This document shows, in pieces, positions 47,061-55,054 of a stretch of DNA of 64,000 nucleotides (positions are counted from its first letter, which is position 1; each line of letters starts with the position of its first letter). The notes beneath the pieces were generated by a model. It was given only the letters and a program-made list of their open reading frames with translations. It was not told the DNA's origin and searched no databases. This DNA is from Anaerolineales bacterium (GTDB lineage: Bacteria > Chloroflexota > Anaerolineae > Anaerolineales > UBA11579): NCBI GenBank assembly GCA_019637675.1, contig JAHBVE010000001.1, positions 62,001-126,000 of the forward strand. The letters run 5' to 3'. Position numbers and translations under genes: made by a program.

Positions 47061-47276
47061 TTAGTGAACTGCCGCCGAGGTCTGGATCAGCGAGCCGAGG
47101 CGGCGCATGAACTGGTCCAGATCCATAGCCTGGATGGCCGTGATGGCGCGCATTTCCTCTTCGTTCAGCTGGAAAGCGCCCAGCTTTTCCTGCAGACGGC
47201 CGTTCAAAACAGCTGCCTTGAAATCCTGGTCTACCAGAGCGAGAGTAGCAATAGCGTTCAGTTTCAGCTTGGACAT
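47061..47276 (-). CDS. Small 71-residue peptide resembling RiPP-precursor leader families
   Basis: The reading frame has a good ribosome site (AGGAG, 8 bases before ATG). The sequence (LALVDQDFKAAVLNGRLQEK, then LNEEEMRAITAIQAMDLDQF) has the pattern of a hydrophobic segment, Asp, FxxxxL, then an acidic helix with EE and AI. I associate this with small precursor families of the Franean1_4349/Os1348 (NHLP) type, in which a leader helix precedes a variable core. The C-terminal residues (SLIQTSAAVH) would be the core. This match is from memory and is moderate. It lies 54 bases downstream of the His-Pro-repeat peptide on the same strand, so both may be on one transcript. No modification enzyme is adjacent. 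Confidence 0.65.
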   Translation of the reverse strand: MSKLKLNAIATLALVDQDFKAAVLNGRLQEKLGAFQLNEEEMRAITAIQAMDLDQFMRRLGSLIQTSAAVH

Positions 47277-47330
47277 TGTTAGGCTCCTATGGTGTTGCCT
47301 GGTTCGTATGGCGAAAGAAGAAGGTGCAGA

Positions 47331-47528
47331 TTACAGGGTGGGGCCAGTGCCGATACCGCCGCCAACAGGGTGGTGGCTCAGGCCGGGGCCGGTGCCAATG
47401 CCGCCGCCAACGGGGTGACGGGTCAAGCCGGGGCCGGTGCCAATACCGCCACCTACGGGGTGATTGCTCTGGGGAGCCGTACCGATACCGCCGCCGACGG
47501 GGTGAGAGAAAGCAAAGTTCTTGGTCAT
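47331..47528 (-). CDS. 65-residue peptide of four HPVGGGIGT repeats, unknown, possible multi-core peptide
   Basis: The protein begins MTKNFAFS and then consists of four units of 13-15 residues, each starting HPVGGGIGT. The inter-unit tails differ (APQSN, GPGLTR, GPGLSH, GPTL). AGGAG lies 11 bases before the ATG. Between the four units seven of the nine core codons differ by synonymous changes only (Val uses GTC, GTA and GTT; Thr uses ACG, ACC and ACT), while the amino acids are identical. That indicates selection on the peptide. The Gly-rich core has His-Pro at each unit start. The leader is too short for a classical RiPP leader. No family is recognised. It lies next to a large SARP-like regulator, whose 3' end is 151 bases away. 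Confidence 0.8.
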   Translation of the reverse strand: MTKNFAFSHPVGGGIGTAPQSNHPVGGGIGTGPGLTRHPVGGGIGTGPGLSHHPVGGGIGTGPTL

Positions 47529-47679
47529 GTTCGTAGATCTCCTGTTTTTCTTGAATTAGATTGGCCGCATTCTACGGAGTACCCTATGAACGCAGCTATG
47601 AGCATGGGTCAAAAAAAGCCACCCAAATTGAGCAGCTTCGTGAGAGAGTTCTAAGGGTCTAGATGCAATTTCCTTGCCG

Positions 47680-50600
47680 TCATACCCTTATCGTCAGTTG
47701 TTGATAATAGGCTTGCAAAGCCTCGATCGGCTCGGCGTTCAACTCCTTGCGCAGTAATCTTTCATACTCCTTGTAGTGCAAAATGGCCGCCGAGGTTGCC
47801 CCTGAATCGGCCATGCTCTTCATCAGCGCCAGGTGGGCTTCGTCGCGGTACGGGTCGCTGGAGACGATGCGCTCGTAGATCTCACGCGCCTCACGGAAGC
47901 GCCGCGCCCTGAACTCAAAGCTGCCCAGCAGCTCCAGCGATCCGAGGTACAGGTTGCGCAGCTCTTCGCGGCGCTCGTCGGCCCAGTCCATGAACACGTC
48001 TTCGAGGTATGCGCCCTGGTACAGCCGCACCGCCTGGCGCAGCAGCTCGGCTTGCTCGGCTTCCTGCAGGCCGGGCGCAGCCGCCATGCGCACATAATTC
48101 TCGAACTCGCGGGCGTCATACCAGGTTTGGATGCTGGGGTGCAGCGAGTAATGGTCATCCTCGAACACGATCGAGTCCTTGAACCCCAGCGCCTGGCGCA
48201 CGCGCCACAACGTAGCGTGGAAGTTGCTGCTCACCTTGCCGGGGCTGAAGTCCGGCCAGAAATGGATGCCGATCGCTTCCTTGCGTACCCGGCCGCGATC
48301 CAAAATATAAATGAAGAGCGAGCGCGCACGCGTGGAGCGCCATACCGTGACCGGCATCACCTCGCCGTTGCGGCGGATCTCGGCGTTGCCCAGCGTGTGC
48401 ACCTCAAGCAGCTGCGGCTCGGCGTCCGCCAGCTCCTGCGCGCCCTCCAGCATGCTGCGCGTGAACATAGCCCGCGGCGCCTGCTCCAGAATATCGGCCA
48501 GCTGCGGCGAGGGCGCGGATGCCTGGGCGCGGATCAGCGCCGCCTGCCAGTCACGCGCCAGCGGGATCAGGAACTGCTGGTAGCCCAGGCGCGCCGCGCC
48601 TTGCAAGGCCAGGGTCAGCAGCGGCGCACCCTCGGCTTCTTTACCTTGCGTATAAAGCACGCAGGCCCGCAGGAAGGCCGCAGTCACCTCATCCTGCTGG
48701 GGTGGGTCGCTCCACTTTTGCATGGCCAGCTCCAGCTGCTGGAGCGCCAGATCGTACTGCTGCATGTTGGCGTAGGTCCAGCCCATATGCAGCGCATACT
48801 CTTTGCGGCTGAAGCGCGAGCCCGCCTGGCTGGCCGCCTTGCGCAGCCAGCCCATGGCTTCGTTGTAGTCGCCCAGCGCACTGGTGGCCCGCGCCAGGCC
48901 CACGTACACCGGCACCAGCTCCTGCAGCTCGCCTGTGGTCTCGCCAAATTCCACTGCGCCCAGCAGAATGGCCTGCGCCTCATGCGCATCGCCCACATCC
49001 AGCAGCAGGGCGCCTTGGCCGCTGAGAATGCCGATGTGCACCCGTGCCCGGCCGGAGGAGCGTACATGCGCCAAAGCCTGGATGTACTCCTTCCACGAGG
49101 CCTGATACTGGCCGGTCTGGTGCAGCAGGTAGGCAATGTTGTTGCGGGCTGAGGCCAGCGCGCCCAGGTTGCTGCGGATGCTGACATGGATGTCCAACGC
49201 TTCCTGGAAGGCTTGCTGAGCGCCCAGCATTTGCCCGCTGGTGATGTAGATCAAGCCCAGATCGTTGAGACACTCCGCCAGATCGAACAGATACACCGCC
49301 CGCATCGCCTCGGTGCTCTTGGCGGCCAGCTGCCGCAGGCCGGTGACCGCGCGCTGGATGTGGCTTATGCCTTCCTCGGTCTTGCCGAGCAAATGCAGCG
49401 ACACCCCCATCAGCCGCTCGGCCTGGAACCACTGCAATGAGTTGTGCAGATCGGCCGCCAGCAATTCCTGCGAGGCCTGCGCCAGATCGATCGCCTCTTG
49501 CGGCCGGCCGCTGAAGCGGTACACCATGCCGCGCGTGGTGAACGCATTCGCCAACAGCTCTACATCTCCGCGTTGCTTCAGAATCGGCTCTGCCTCAGCC
49601 AGTAGTTTCAAACATGCGTCGAACTGGCTTTGGTTGCCCAGTGATTTGGCCTGGTACAGGATCAGGCGCGGCGCGCGCTGGCGCAGCCCGGGCGTCTTGT
49701 CCAGATCATCCAGCCAGCGCGCCAGCAGCGCCTGGCGGCCGGTGGTGTAGAAGTGCTCGGCGGCCGTATCCATCCAGGCCGCCGCAGCCTGCACCTCGCC
49801 CGAGGCGAACTTGTGCTGGACGGCATTCTCCCACTCCTGGCGCTGGAAGTGCCAGTCCGCCGCGCGTGAATGCATGGCGCGCAGCTTGGCCGGATCATGC
49901 CGGGCAAAATAATCCTGCAGAAATTCGGAGAACAGTTGGTGGAAGCGGTAGCTGTTGCCCTCGCGCGTCTCGGTGCGGCTGACGAACAGGTTGCGCTCTT
50001 CCAGCGCCCGCAGCATGTCCCCCGAGTCCTCGCGTTGCATCACATAGTTGCACTGTGCTTCGCTAAAGTCGCTGAAGATCGATGCGCCCAGCATGAACTC
50101 GCGCAGGTCTTCGCTTTGCTGGCTCACCACCTCCTCGGCCAGGTAGGTGTAGACCTGCTCAGTATTGCCCAGGAAGTGCGGCACGCCGCCGGTGCTCATG
50201 GCCCGCACCGCCAGCAGCAGGGCCACGATCCAGCCGTCAGCGCGTTTGGCCAGCTCCTCGGCTTCCTCCTGCGAGAGGCGCATGCGGTAGTTTTGCAGCA
50301 CCAGCTTCTGCAGCTCATCGGCGCGGAAGCGCAGTTCGTCGGCGCTGATCGTCACCAGCTCGTCGCGGATATACAGGCTCGCCGCCGGGATGCCGTACAC
50401 GCTGCGTGAGCCGATCAGAATGCGCAGGTGGTCAGGCAGGTGCTCCAGCAGGCTTTCCAGAAAATCGACGATCTGCTGGTTCTCGCCGGCCAGGTGGTAG
50501 TCATCCAGCACCAGCACGCTGAAGTCAGGCACCTGCTCCTGGATGGCGTTGATCAGTTCGGTGGCGATGCTGGGGGCATCCGGCCGGGCGCCGGGCGTGT

Positions 50601-50898
50601 TCAGGCGTTCTTCCAGGGCCAGGCCAAAGCCGGGGAACTGCTGCTGGAAGGCGGCCACGATGTGCTGGGCGAACTGCACCAGGTCGCCGTCCTCCGGGCC
50701 GATGCGGTACCAGCATACGTGGGCATCTACATCCGCCGCAAAGTCCACCAGCAGGGTGGTTTTGCCGTACCCGGCCGGGGCCGAGACGAAGGTCAGCTTG
50801 CGGTGCAGGTTCTGGTGCAAAGTATCCACCAGCCGCACGCGCCGCAATACATCCTTGCGGCGCTGCGGGGCACGCACTTTGGTGAGCACGATGGTCAT
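47680..50898 (-). CDS. STAND ATPase-TPR regulator with C-terminal winged helix and BTAD (SARP/MalT-like)
   Basis: A regulator of 1072 residues from the ATG at 50898; the frame is open to 51087, but MTIVLTKVRAPQRRKDVL is the typical N-terminus. A MalT-like STAND domain has a P-loop (SAPAGYGKTTLLVDFAA) and LVLDDYHLAGE. TPR-like repeats fill the middle, with a long helical array (about 400-800). The C-terminal 270 residues are a SARP-type output: a winged helix (VTVWRSTRARSLFIYIL, then HATLWRVRQAL) and a BTAD domain (AVRLYQGAYLEDVFMDWADERRE). Such regulators sense ligands, often sugars or stress, and activate adjacent genes. It is oriented to read toward the two small peptide genes, which makes them candidate targets (inference). 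Confidence 0.93.
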   Translation of the reverse strand: MTIVLTKVRAPQRRKDVLRRVRLVDTLHQNLHRKLTFVSAPAGYGKTTLLVDFAADVDAHVCWYRIGPEDGDLVQFAQHIVAAFQQQFPGFGLALEERLNTPGARPDAPSIATELINAIQEQVPDFSVLVLDDYHLAGENQQIVDFLESLLEHLPDHLRILIGSRSVYGIPAASLYIRDELVTISADELRFRADELQKLVLQNYRMRLSQEEAEELAKRADGWIVALLLAVRAMSTGGVPHFLGNTEQVYTYLAEEVVSQQSEDLREFMLGASIFSDFSEAQCNYVMQREDSGDMLRALEERNLFVSRTETREGNSYRFHQLFSEFLQDYFARHDPAKLRAMHSRAADWHFQRQEWENAVQHKFASGEVQAAAAWMDTAAEHFYTTGRQALLARWLDDLDKTPGLRQRAPRLILYQAKSLGNQSQFDACLKLLAEAEPILKQRGDVELLANAFTTRGMVYRFSGRPQEAIDLAQASQELLAADLHNSLQWFQAERLMGVSLHLLGKTEEGISHIQRAVTGLRQLAAKSTEAMRAVYLFDLAECLNDLGLIYITSGQMLGAQQAFQEALDIHVSIRSNLGALASARNNIAYLLHQTGQYQASWKEYIQALAHVRSSGRARVHIGILSGQGALLLDVGDAHEAQAILLGAVEFGETTGELQELVPVYVGLARATSALGDYNEAMGWLRKAASQAGSRFSRKEYALHMGWTYANMQQYDLALQQLELAMQKWSDPPQQDEVTAAFLRACVLYTQGKEAEGAPLLTLALQGAARLGYQQFLIPLARDWQAALIRAQASAPSPQLADILEQAPRAMFTRSMLEGAQELADAEPQLLEVHTLGNAEIRRNGEVMPVTVWRSTRARSLFIYILDRGRVRKEAIGIHFWPDFSPGKVSSNFHATLWRVRQALGFKDSIVFEDDHYSLHPSIQTWYDAREFENYVRMAAAPGLQEAEQAELLRQAVRLYQGAYLEDVFMDWADERREELRNLYLGSLELLGSFEFRARRFREAREIYERIVSSDPYRDEAHLALMKSMADSGATSAAILHYKEYERLLRKELNAEPIEALQAYYQQLTIRV

Positions 50899-50999
50899 AG
50901 TCGGCTGGCAGCATAAGGGGCTGCCAGAGTATTGTAGGGCAAGACGGGGTGAATGTTGAGTCAGGTTTAACAGTTCTTTCGGCCTAACGGGCGCACCAG

Positions 51000-51005
51000 T
51001 ATAAT
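51000..51005 (+). promoter_or_regulatory. Candidate -10 box for the nucleoside phosphorylase gene
   Basis: TATAAT ends 16 bases before the start, with GAGGTG between it and the ATG as ribosome site. No clear -35 box is seen. Confidence 0.45.
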
Positions 51006-51021
51006 TTTCTGGCGAGGTGAC

Positions 51022-52329
51022 ATGCGAACTGTTGATCTGATCATAAAGAAGCGTGACGGCCTGGAACTGACCACCGAGGAGATCCAATTCTTTGTCCGCG
51101 GTTTCACAGACGAGACGATAGCCGACTACCAGGCCAGCGCCTGGGCTATGGCGGTCCTCCTGAACGGGATGAGTGACCGTGAGGTGACCGATCTGACCCT
51201 GGCCATGGCAAACTCAGGCGAGGTGCTCGATCTGAGCAAGGTCGTGGATATTGCCCTCGACAAGCATTCCACCGGCGGGGTGGGCGACAAGACCACCCTG
51301 GTGGTGGAGCCGATCGTCTCGGCCTGCGGACTGCGGGTCGGCAAGATGTCCGGCCGCGGCCTCGGCTTCAGCGGCGGCACACTGGACAAGATGGAGTCCA
51401 TCCCCGGCTACCGCACCGACCTCACCAAGGCAGAGTTCCTGGCCCAACTCAAGGGCCTGGGCCTCGTACTCACCGGGCAGACCGGCAAGCTGGCCCCCGC
51501 CGATGGCAAGATGTATGCCCTGCGGGATGTGACCGGTACGGTCGACTCCTTGGCCCTGATCGCCTCGTCCATCATGAGCAAGAAGATCGCCGCCGGCGCC
51601 CAACGCATGGTGCTGGATGTAAAAGTGGGCGTGGGCGCCTTCATGAAAACCCTGCCCGAGGCCAAGAAGCTGGCCAGCATCATGGTGAGCATCGGCAGGT
51701 TGGCCAAGCGCAAAGTCATCTGCCTGCTCTCTGACATGAACCAACCGCTGGGCTACGCCGTCGGCAACGCCCTTGAGGTCAAAGAAGCCATCGAGACCCT
51801 GCACGGCGGCGGGCCGCAGGATTTCCGCGAGCATTGCTTAGACGTCGCCAGCCACCTGCTGGTGCTCGGCAAGGCGGCCGGCACGCTGGCCGCCGCCCGC
51901 AAGAAAGCCGAAGCTACCCTGCACGATGGCAGTGCCTTGGAGCGCTTCCGCAAGCTGGTGGCCGCCCAGGGCGGCGATGTTAGCTATGTGGACGATCCCG
52001 ACAAGCTGCCCAAGGCGCTGATCATCAAAGAGGTGCTTGCTCCCAAGAGCGGATACATCAAATGGATCGATGCCCAGATCGTGGGCGAGACCTCGGTGGA
52101 GATGGGCGCTGGCCGCGCGACCAAAGAAGACACCATCGACCCCGCCGTGGGCATCGTCGTGCTGCACAAAGTCGGCGACCGCGTGAAAAAGGGCGAGCCG
52201 CTGTTCGTGCTCCACGCCAATTCGCAAAAGTCGCTCAAGGCAGCTGAGACCCGCATGCTGGCAGCCCACAAGTGGTCTGCCAAAAAAGTGAAACGCCTGC
52301 GCCACACCTATGGCGTGGTTGATAAATAG
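51022..52329 (+). CDS. Pyrimidine-nucleoside phosphorylase (thymidine phosphorylase family)
   Basis: A 435-residue enzyme that splits pyrimidine nucleosides with phosphate. The family signature is DKHSTGGVGDKTTLVVEPIVSACG, followed by MSGRGLGFSGGTLDKMESIPGY. The substrate Lys/Arg region includes SLALIASSIMSKKIAAG, and the C-terminal domain (about 350-435) is complete. Length fits Pdp/DeoA enzymes; specificity for uridine or thymidine cannot be told by eye. It is divergent from the SARP-like regulator across a 123-base gap. A strong terminator follows. Confidence 0.96.
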   Translation: MRTVDLIIKKRDGLELTTEEIQFFVRGFTDETIADYQASAWAMAVLLNGMSDREVTDLTLAMANSGEVLDLSKVVDIALDKHSTGGVGDKTTLVVEPIVSACGLRVGKMSGRGLGFSGGTLDKMESIPGYRTDLTKAEFLAQLKGLGLVLTGQTGKLAPADGKMYALRDVTGTVDSLALIASSIMSKKIAAGAQRMVLDVKVGVGAFMKTLPEAKKLASIMVSIGRLAKRKVICLLSDMNQPLGYAVGNALEVKEAIETLHGGGPQDFREHCLDVASHLLVLGKAAGTLAAARKKAEATLHDGSALERFRKLVAAQGGDVSYVDDPDKLPKALIIKEVLAPKSGYIKWIDAQIVGETSVEMGAGRATKEDTIDPAVGIVVLHKVGDRVKKGEPLFVLHANSQKSLKAAETRMLAAHKWSAKKVKRLRHTYGVVDK

Positions 52330-52371
52330 ATTGCTGGTTCGCGTGTCGCCCTGAGCGCAGCAATACCAAAT

Positions 52372-52403
52372 AAAAAAGCCCTGCATGCGCAGGGCTTTTT
52401 TTC
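52372..52403. terminator. Bidirectional terminator between converging genes
   Basis: A GC-rich stem AAAAAAGCCCTGC with its complement is separated by a very short AT loop and has T-runs on both strands. It serves the phosphorylase and the DegV gene. Confidence 0.88.
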
Positions 52404-52430
52404 TGTTTATTGTCAACTGTAAACTGTCGA

Positions 52431-53285
52431 CTATTTGTAACCCGCCATGAAGGCTACGCCCAGCGTGCCCGGGCCGGTGTGCGTGCCCACCGAGGGGCTG
52501 ACTGCCGAGAGGGCGGTCATGGCCGGCTTGAAGCGGGTCGTGGCCTCGTCCAACAGGGCCTTGGCGTCAGCCTCGGCGTTGGCGTGCACCACCGCCAGGT
52601 GCAGCGGCGTGCGGCCGCCGATGCGCTCGTCCACCAGGTCCAGAATGCGGGCCAGGGCCTTGGCCTTGGTGCGCACGCGCTCGCGCGGCTCCAGGCGGCC
52701 ATCCTGCACTTCCAGGATCGGCTTCAGGTTCAAGGCCGTGCCCAGGAAGCGCGCTCCGCCGCCGATGCGGCCGCCGCGGTGCAGGAACTCCAGCGTGTCC
52801 ACCAGCAGCAGCAGGCCGGTCTGCTCGCCGGCCTTCTTGGCGATGTCGGCGCATTCCTTCAGCGACTTGCCGGCCTTGGCCGCCTTGGCCGCTTCCAGCA
52901 GCGCCCAACCGGTGCCCATAGAGGCCGAGTGGCCGTCCATCACTTCAATGTTCAGGCCGCTCACCAGGTCTTTGGCCTGGTTGGCCGAAGCAATGGTGCC
53001 CGACAGCTTGGCGGAGACGAACAGGCCCAAAATGTCGGTGTAGCCATCCTTCTGCAGTTTCTCGTACATGTCCTTGAAGGCAGCCGGCGAGGGCTGCGAG
53101 GTGCTGGGCATGGTCTCAGACTTGGCAAGGCGCTCGTAGAACGCACCGGGCTGGATATCCACACCATCACGCAATTCCTCCCCGTTCCAGATCACAACCG
53201 TGGGCACAATATTGATGTTCAGGCCCTCGCTTAGTTCCTTGGGAAGGTAGGTGGTACTGTCCGTAATAATCGCTACTTTGGCCAT
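52431..53285 (-). CDS. DegV-family fatty-acid-binding protein
   Basis: A 284-residue DegV protein. The N-terminal signature VAIITDSTTYLPKELSEGLNI is typical, followed by IVPTVVIWNGEELRDGVDI, TSQPSPAAFKDMYEKL and AKLSGTIASANQAKDL. DegV (FakB-like) proteins bind a fatty acid; in Firmicutes they present it to the kinase FakA, which is not seen here. The C-terminal His-rich helix (FLHRGGRIGGGARFLGTALNLKPI) is characteristic. It is a monocistronic gene bounded by a terminator. Upstream lie about 250 bases of leader and promoter region before rpsP. Confidence 0.94.
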   Translation of the reverse strand: MAKVAIITDSTTYLPKELSEGLNINIVPTVVIWNGEELRDGVDIQPGAFYERLAKSETMPSTSQPSPAAFKDMYEKLQKDGYTDILGLFVSAKLSGTIASANQAKDLVSGLNIEVMDGHSASMGTGWALLEAAKAAKAGKSLKECADIAKKAGEQTGLLLLVDTLEFLHRGGRIGGGARFLGTALNLKPILEVQDGRLEPRERVRTKAKALARILDLVDERIGGRTPLHLAVVHANAEADAKALLDEATTRFKPAMTALSAVSPSVGTHTGPGTLGVAFMAGYK

Positions 53286-53417
53286 TCGTCTCTCTCCTCG
53301 AGGATGAATTCAGTGTGCCGGGGCGGCACGGGGGGATTGAACCCCTAGTGTAGTGGAAACCTGAAAAGCGGACAAGAGAACGCCGCCAATTCGCCCCCAC
53401 CGCCCGCCCCGCGGCTC

Positions 53418-53446
53418 TTGACCGTCAACCCCAGAGCGGCTACAAT
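53418..53446 (+). promoter_or_regulatory. Promoter for the rpsP operon
   Basis: TTGACC (53418-53423) and TACAAT (53441-53446) with exactly 17 bases between them fit sigma-70 -35 and -10 boxes. Transcription would start near 53453, giving an 80-base leader. This is the best promoter match in the window. Confidence 0.75.
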
Positions 53447-53485
53447 CACCCGCTGCTTGGGGTCAACCTCCTGGCAAGCAAAATC

Positions 53486-53504
53486 GCGGGCGCTACCCGC
53501 TTTT
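53486..53504 (+). other. Small hairpin with T-run in the rpsP leader
   Basis: GCGGG-CGCTA-CCCGC followed by TTTT, about 30 bases before the rpsP start. The stem is only 5 bp, so it is a weak candidate attenuator. Confidence 0.3.
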
Positions 53505-53533
53505 AAAGATCATTTGAGGAGCTTGTTTTTTAG

Positions 53534-54103
53534 ATGGTACGTATCAGACTGCGCCGCGTTGGCGGCCACAATCAAGCCAGCTTCCGCATCGTGGCGGCGG
53601 ACAAAGAAAGCCCGGCCAAGGGCCGCTTCATTGAAGTACTGGGTTCTTACAACCCGCGCACCAAGCCTGCCACCATCGCGTTGCAGGAAGAGCGCATTTA
53701 TCACTGGATCAGCAATGGCGCCCAGCCCAGCGAATCCGCTCAGCAGGTGTTCCAGCAGGCCGGTTTGACCGCCCGCTATGAGCGCTTCAAGGCTGGCGAA
53801 AGCCTGGAGACCCTGCTGGCCGAGGCTGACGCTGCTGCCAAGATCCGCAATGCGGACGGCCGCACCAGCTTCCCGGCTCCGGCCACCAGCAGCCGCAAGA
53901 AGGCTGCCCCGGCTGCTGAAGCCGCTGCTCCGGCTGCCGCCCCCGCTGCCGAGGCTCCTGCCGCTGAAGTCGTTGCCGAAGCTGCCCCTGAGGCTGCTGC
54001 GGAAGCTGCGCCCGAGGCCCCGGCTGCAGAAGCTGCCCCCGAGGCTCCGGCTGCTGACGCCCCCGCTGGCGACGCTGCTGCCGACGCCCCTGCGGCTGAA
54101 TAA
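53534..54103 (+). CDS. rpsP: 30S ribosomal protein S16 with long Ala/Pro/Glu-rich tail
   Basis: A 189-residue S16, about twice the usual 80-90. The first 85 residues are a normal S16: MVRIRLRRVGGHNQASFRIV, FIEVLGSYNPRTKP and ERIYHWISNGAQPSESAQQV. A linker (about 86-115, containing SRKKAAP) is followed by some 75 residues of Ala, Pro and Glu with almost no other residues. The tail is low complexity and should be disordered, probably extending from the ribosome surface. Similar Ala-rich tails occur in some ribosomal proteins, but the function here is unknown. GAGGA lies 13 bases upstream. It is followed by khpA after 8 bases. Confidence 0.96.
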   Translation: MVRIRLRRVGGHNQASFRIVAADKESPAKGRFIEVLGSYNPRTKPATIALQEERIYHWISNGAQPSESAQQVFQQAGLTARYERFKAGESLETLLAEADAAAKIRNADGRTSFPAPATSSRKKAAPAAEAAAPAAAPAAEAPAAEVVAEAAPEAAAEAAPEAPAAEAAPEAPAADAPAGDAAADAPAAE

Positions 54104-54111
54104 TCTCTGAC

Positions 54112-54348
54112 ATGAAAGAGCTCGTCGAGTACATTGCCGGCGCTTTGGTGGATGACCCCACCCAGGTGCGCGTGAACCAACGCCGCCGCGGTGAAGGTAC
54201 CGAGCTCTCGTTGCTGGTCGGCAAGGAAGATATGGGCCGCATCATCGGCCGCAATGGCCGTGTAGCCAACGCCATCCGCCTGTTGCTGCAAGTCGCAGCA
54301 TCTCAGGATGGCAAGCAGGCCACCTTGCATATCTCGGAACCGGATTGA
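54112..54348 (+). CDS. khpA: KH-domain RNA-binding protein KhpA
   Basis: A 78-residue single KH-domain protein of the YlqC/KhpA type. The RNA-binding loop is IIGRNGRVANAIR with the GxxG motif, preceded by ELSLLVGKEDMGR. These proteins bind RNA with KhpB and influence cell size and gene expression in Firmicutes. It lies in the standard ribosome-assembly cluster after rpsP. Its TGA overlaps the TTG start of rimM (TTGA). Confidence 0.94.
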   Translation: MKELVEYIAGALVDDPTQVRVNQRRRGEGTELSLLVGKEDMGRIIGRNGRVANAIRLLLQVAASQDGKQATLHISEPD

Positions 54349-54956
54349 GCTCCCGCAGACACAGAGCCAGCCAACGCCGCAAGGCAAATGAAGGCAAGCC
54401 CTCCCAGTCAGGCTCGGCGGAATTCCGCGAGCCTGACTTTGTATTGGTAGGCATTCTGCGCCGCCCGCATGGTTTGCGCGGCGAGGCCCAAGTTTCCATC
54501 GAAACAGATTTCCCCGAGCGGCTGCAGCCCGGCCTGAAGCTCTTCCTTGGCCCCGAGCACACGCCCGTCACCATCCGCTCGCAGCGCCCGGTGGATGGTG
54601 GGCTGCTGCTGTCCTTTGAAGAGTTCCCCGATCGCAACGCCATCGAGCATCTGCGCAACGCGCCCTTGTTCTCGCCGGTGCAGGACAGCCCGCCGCTGCC
54701 GCCCGGCCAGTACTACCGCCACCAGCTCATGGGCCTGGCCGTGGTGAGCGATGCGGGCGAAGAGCTCGGCACGCTGATCCAGGTGCTGGAGACCGGGGCC
54801 AATGATGTTTACATCGTCCACTCTGAGCGCTACGGTGAAGTGCTGCTGCCCGCCATCCGTGACGTAGTATTAGATGTAGACCTGGCCAACAAGCGAATGC
54901 AGGTCCACCTGCTACCCGGCTTGCTGCCCGAGATCAAGGATGAAGACGGAGGGTGA
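54345..54956 (+). CDS. rimM: 16S rRNA maturation factor RimM
   Basis: A 203-residue RimM, the factor that helps mature the 3' domain of the 30S subunit and binds S19. The N-terminal domain has LVGILRRPHGLRGEAQVSIETDFPERL; the PRC-barrel half contains YYRHQLMGLAVVSDAGEELGTL and EVLLPAIRDVVLDVDL. The TTG start overlaps khpA; residues before EPDFVLVGIL are a polar extension of about 30 residues. The usual next genes, trmD and rplS, are absent: dprA follows after about 100 bases. Confidence 0.95.
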   Translation: MSSRRHRASQRRKANEGKPSQSGSAEFREPDFVLVGILRRPHGLRGEAQVSIETDFPERLQPGLKLFLGPEHTPVTIRSQRPVDGGLLLSFEEFPDRNAIEHLRNAPLFSPVQDSPPLPPGQYYRHQLMGLAVVSDAGEELGTLIQVLETGANDVYIVHSERYGEVLLPAIRDVVLDVDLANKRMQVHLLPGLLPEIKDEDGG

Positions 54957-55054
54957 AGAATGTGAACTGAGTTTCACTCTTCATTCATCCCTCATCCTTC
55001 ATACCCTTCATCCTTATCTTTTCTGGTATTCTGGTTGCCGTTTTGAGTACCGGC

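Noticed and set aside
47331..47528. Repeat block considered as a CRISPR array
   Set aside because: Units are 39-45 bases, contiguous, in frame, without unique spacers, and differ mainly at third codon positions.
47289..47654. Forward-strand reading frame across the repeat peptide
   Set aside because: Tandem repeats keep several frames open. Only the reverse frame has a ribosome site and the synonymous-change pattern.
53310..53350. A tRNA-like T-arm on the reverse strand (GGGGTTCAATCCCC)
   Set aside because: No acceptor, D-arm or anticodon arm of correct size can be built around it; it is only a GC-rich palindrome upstream of degV.
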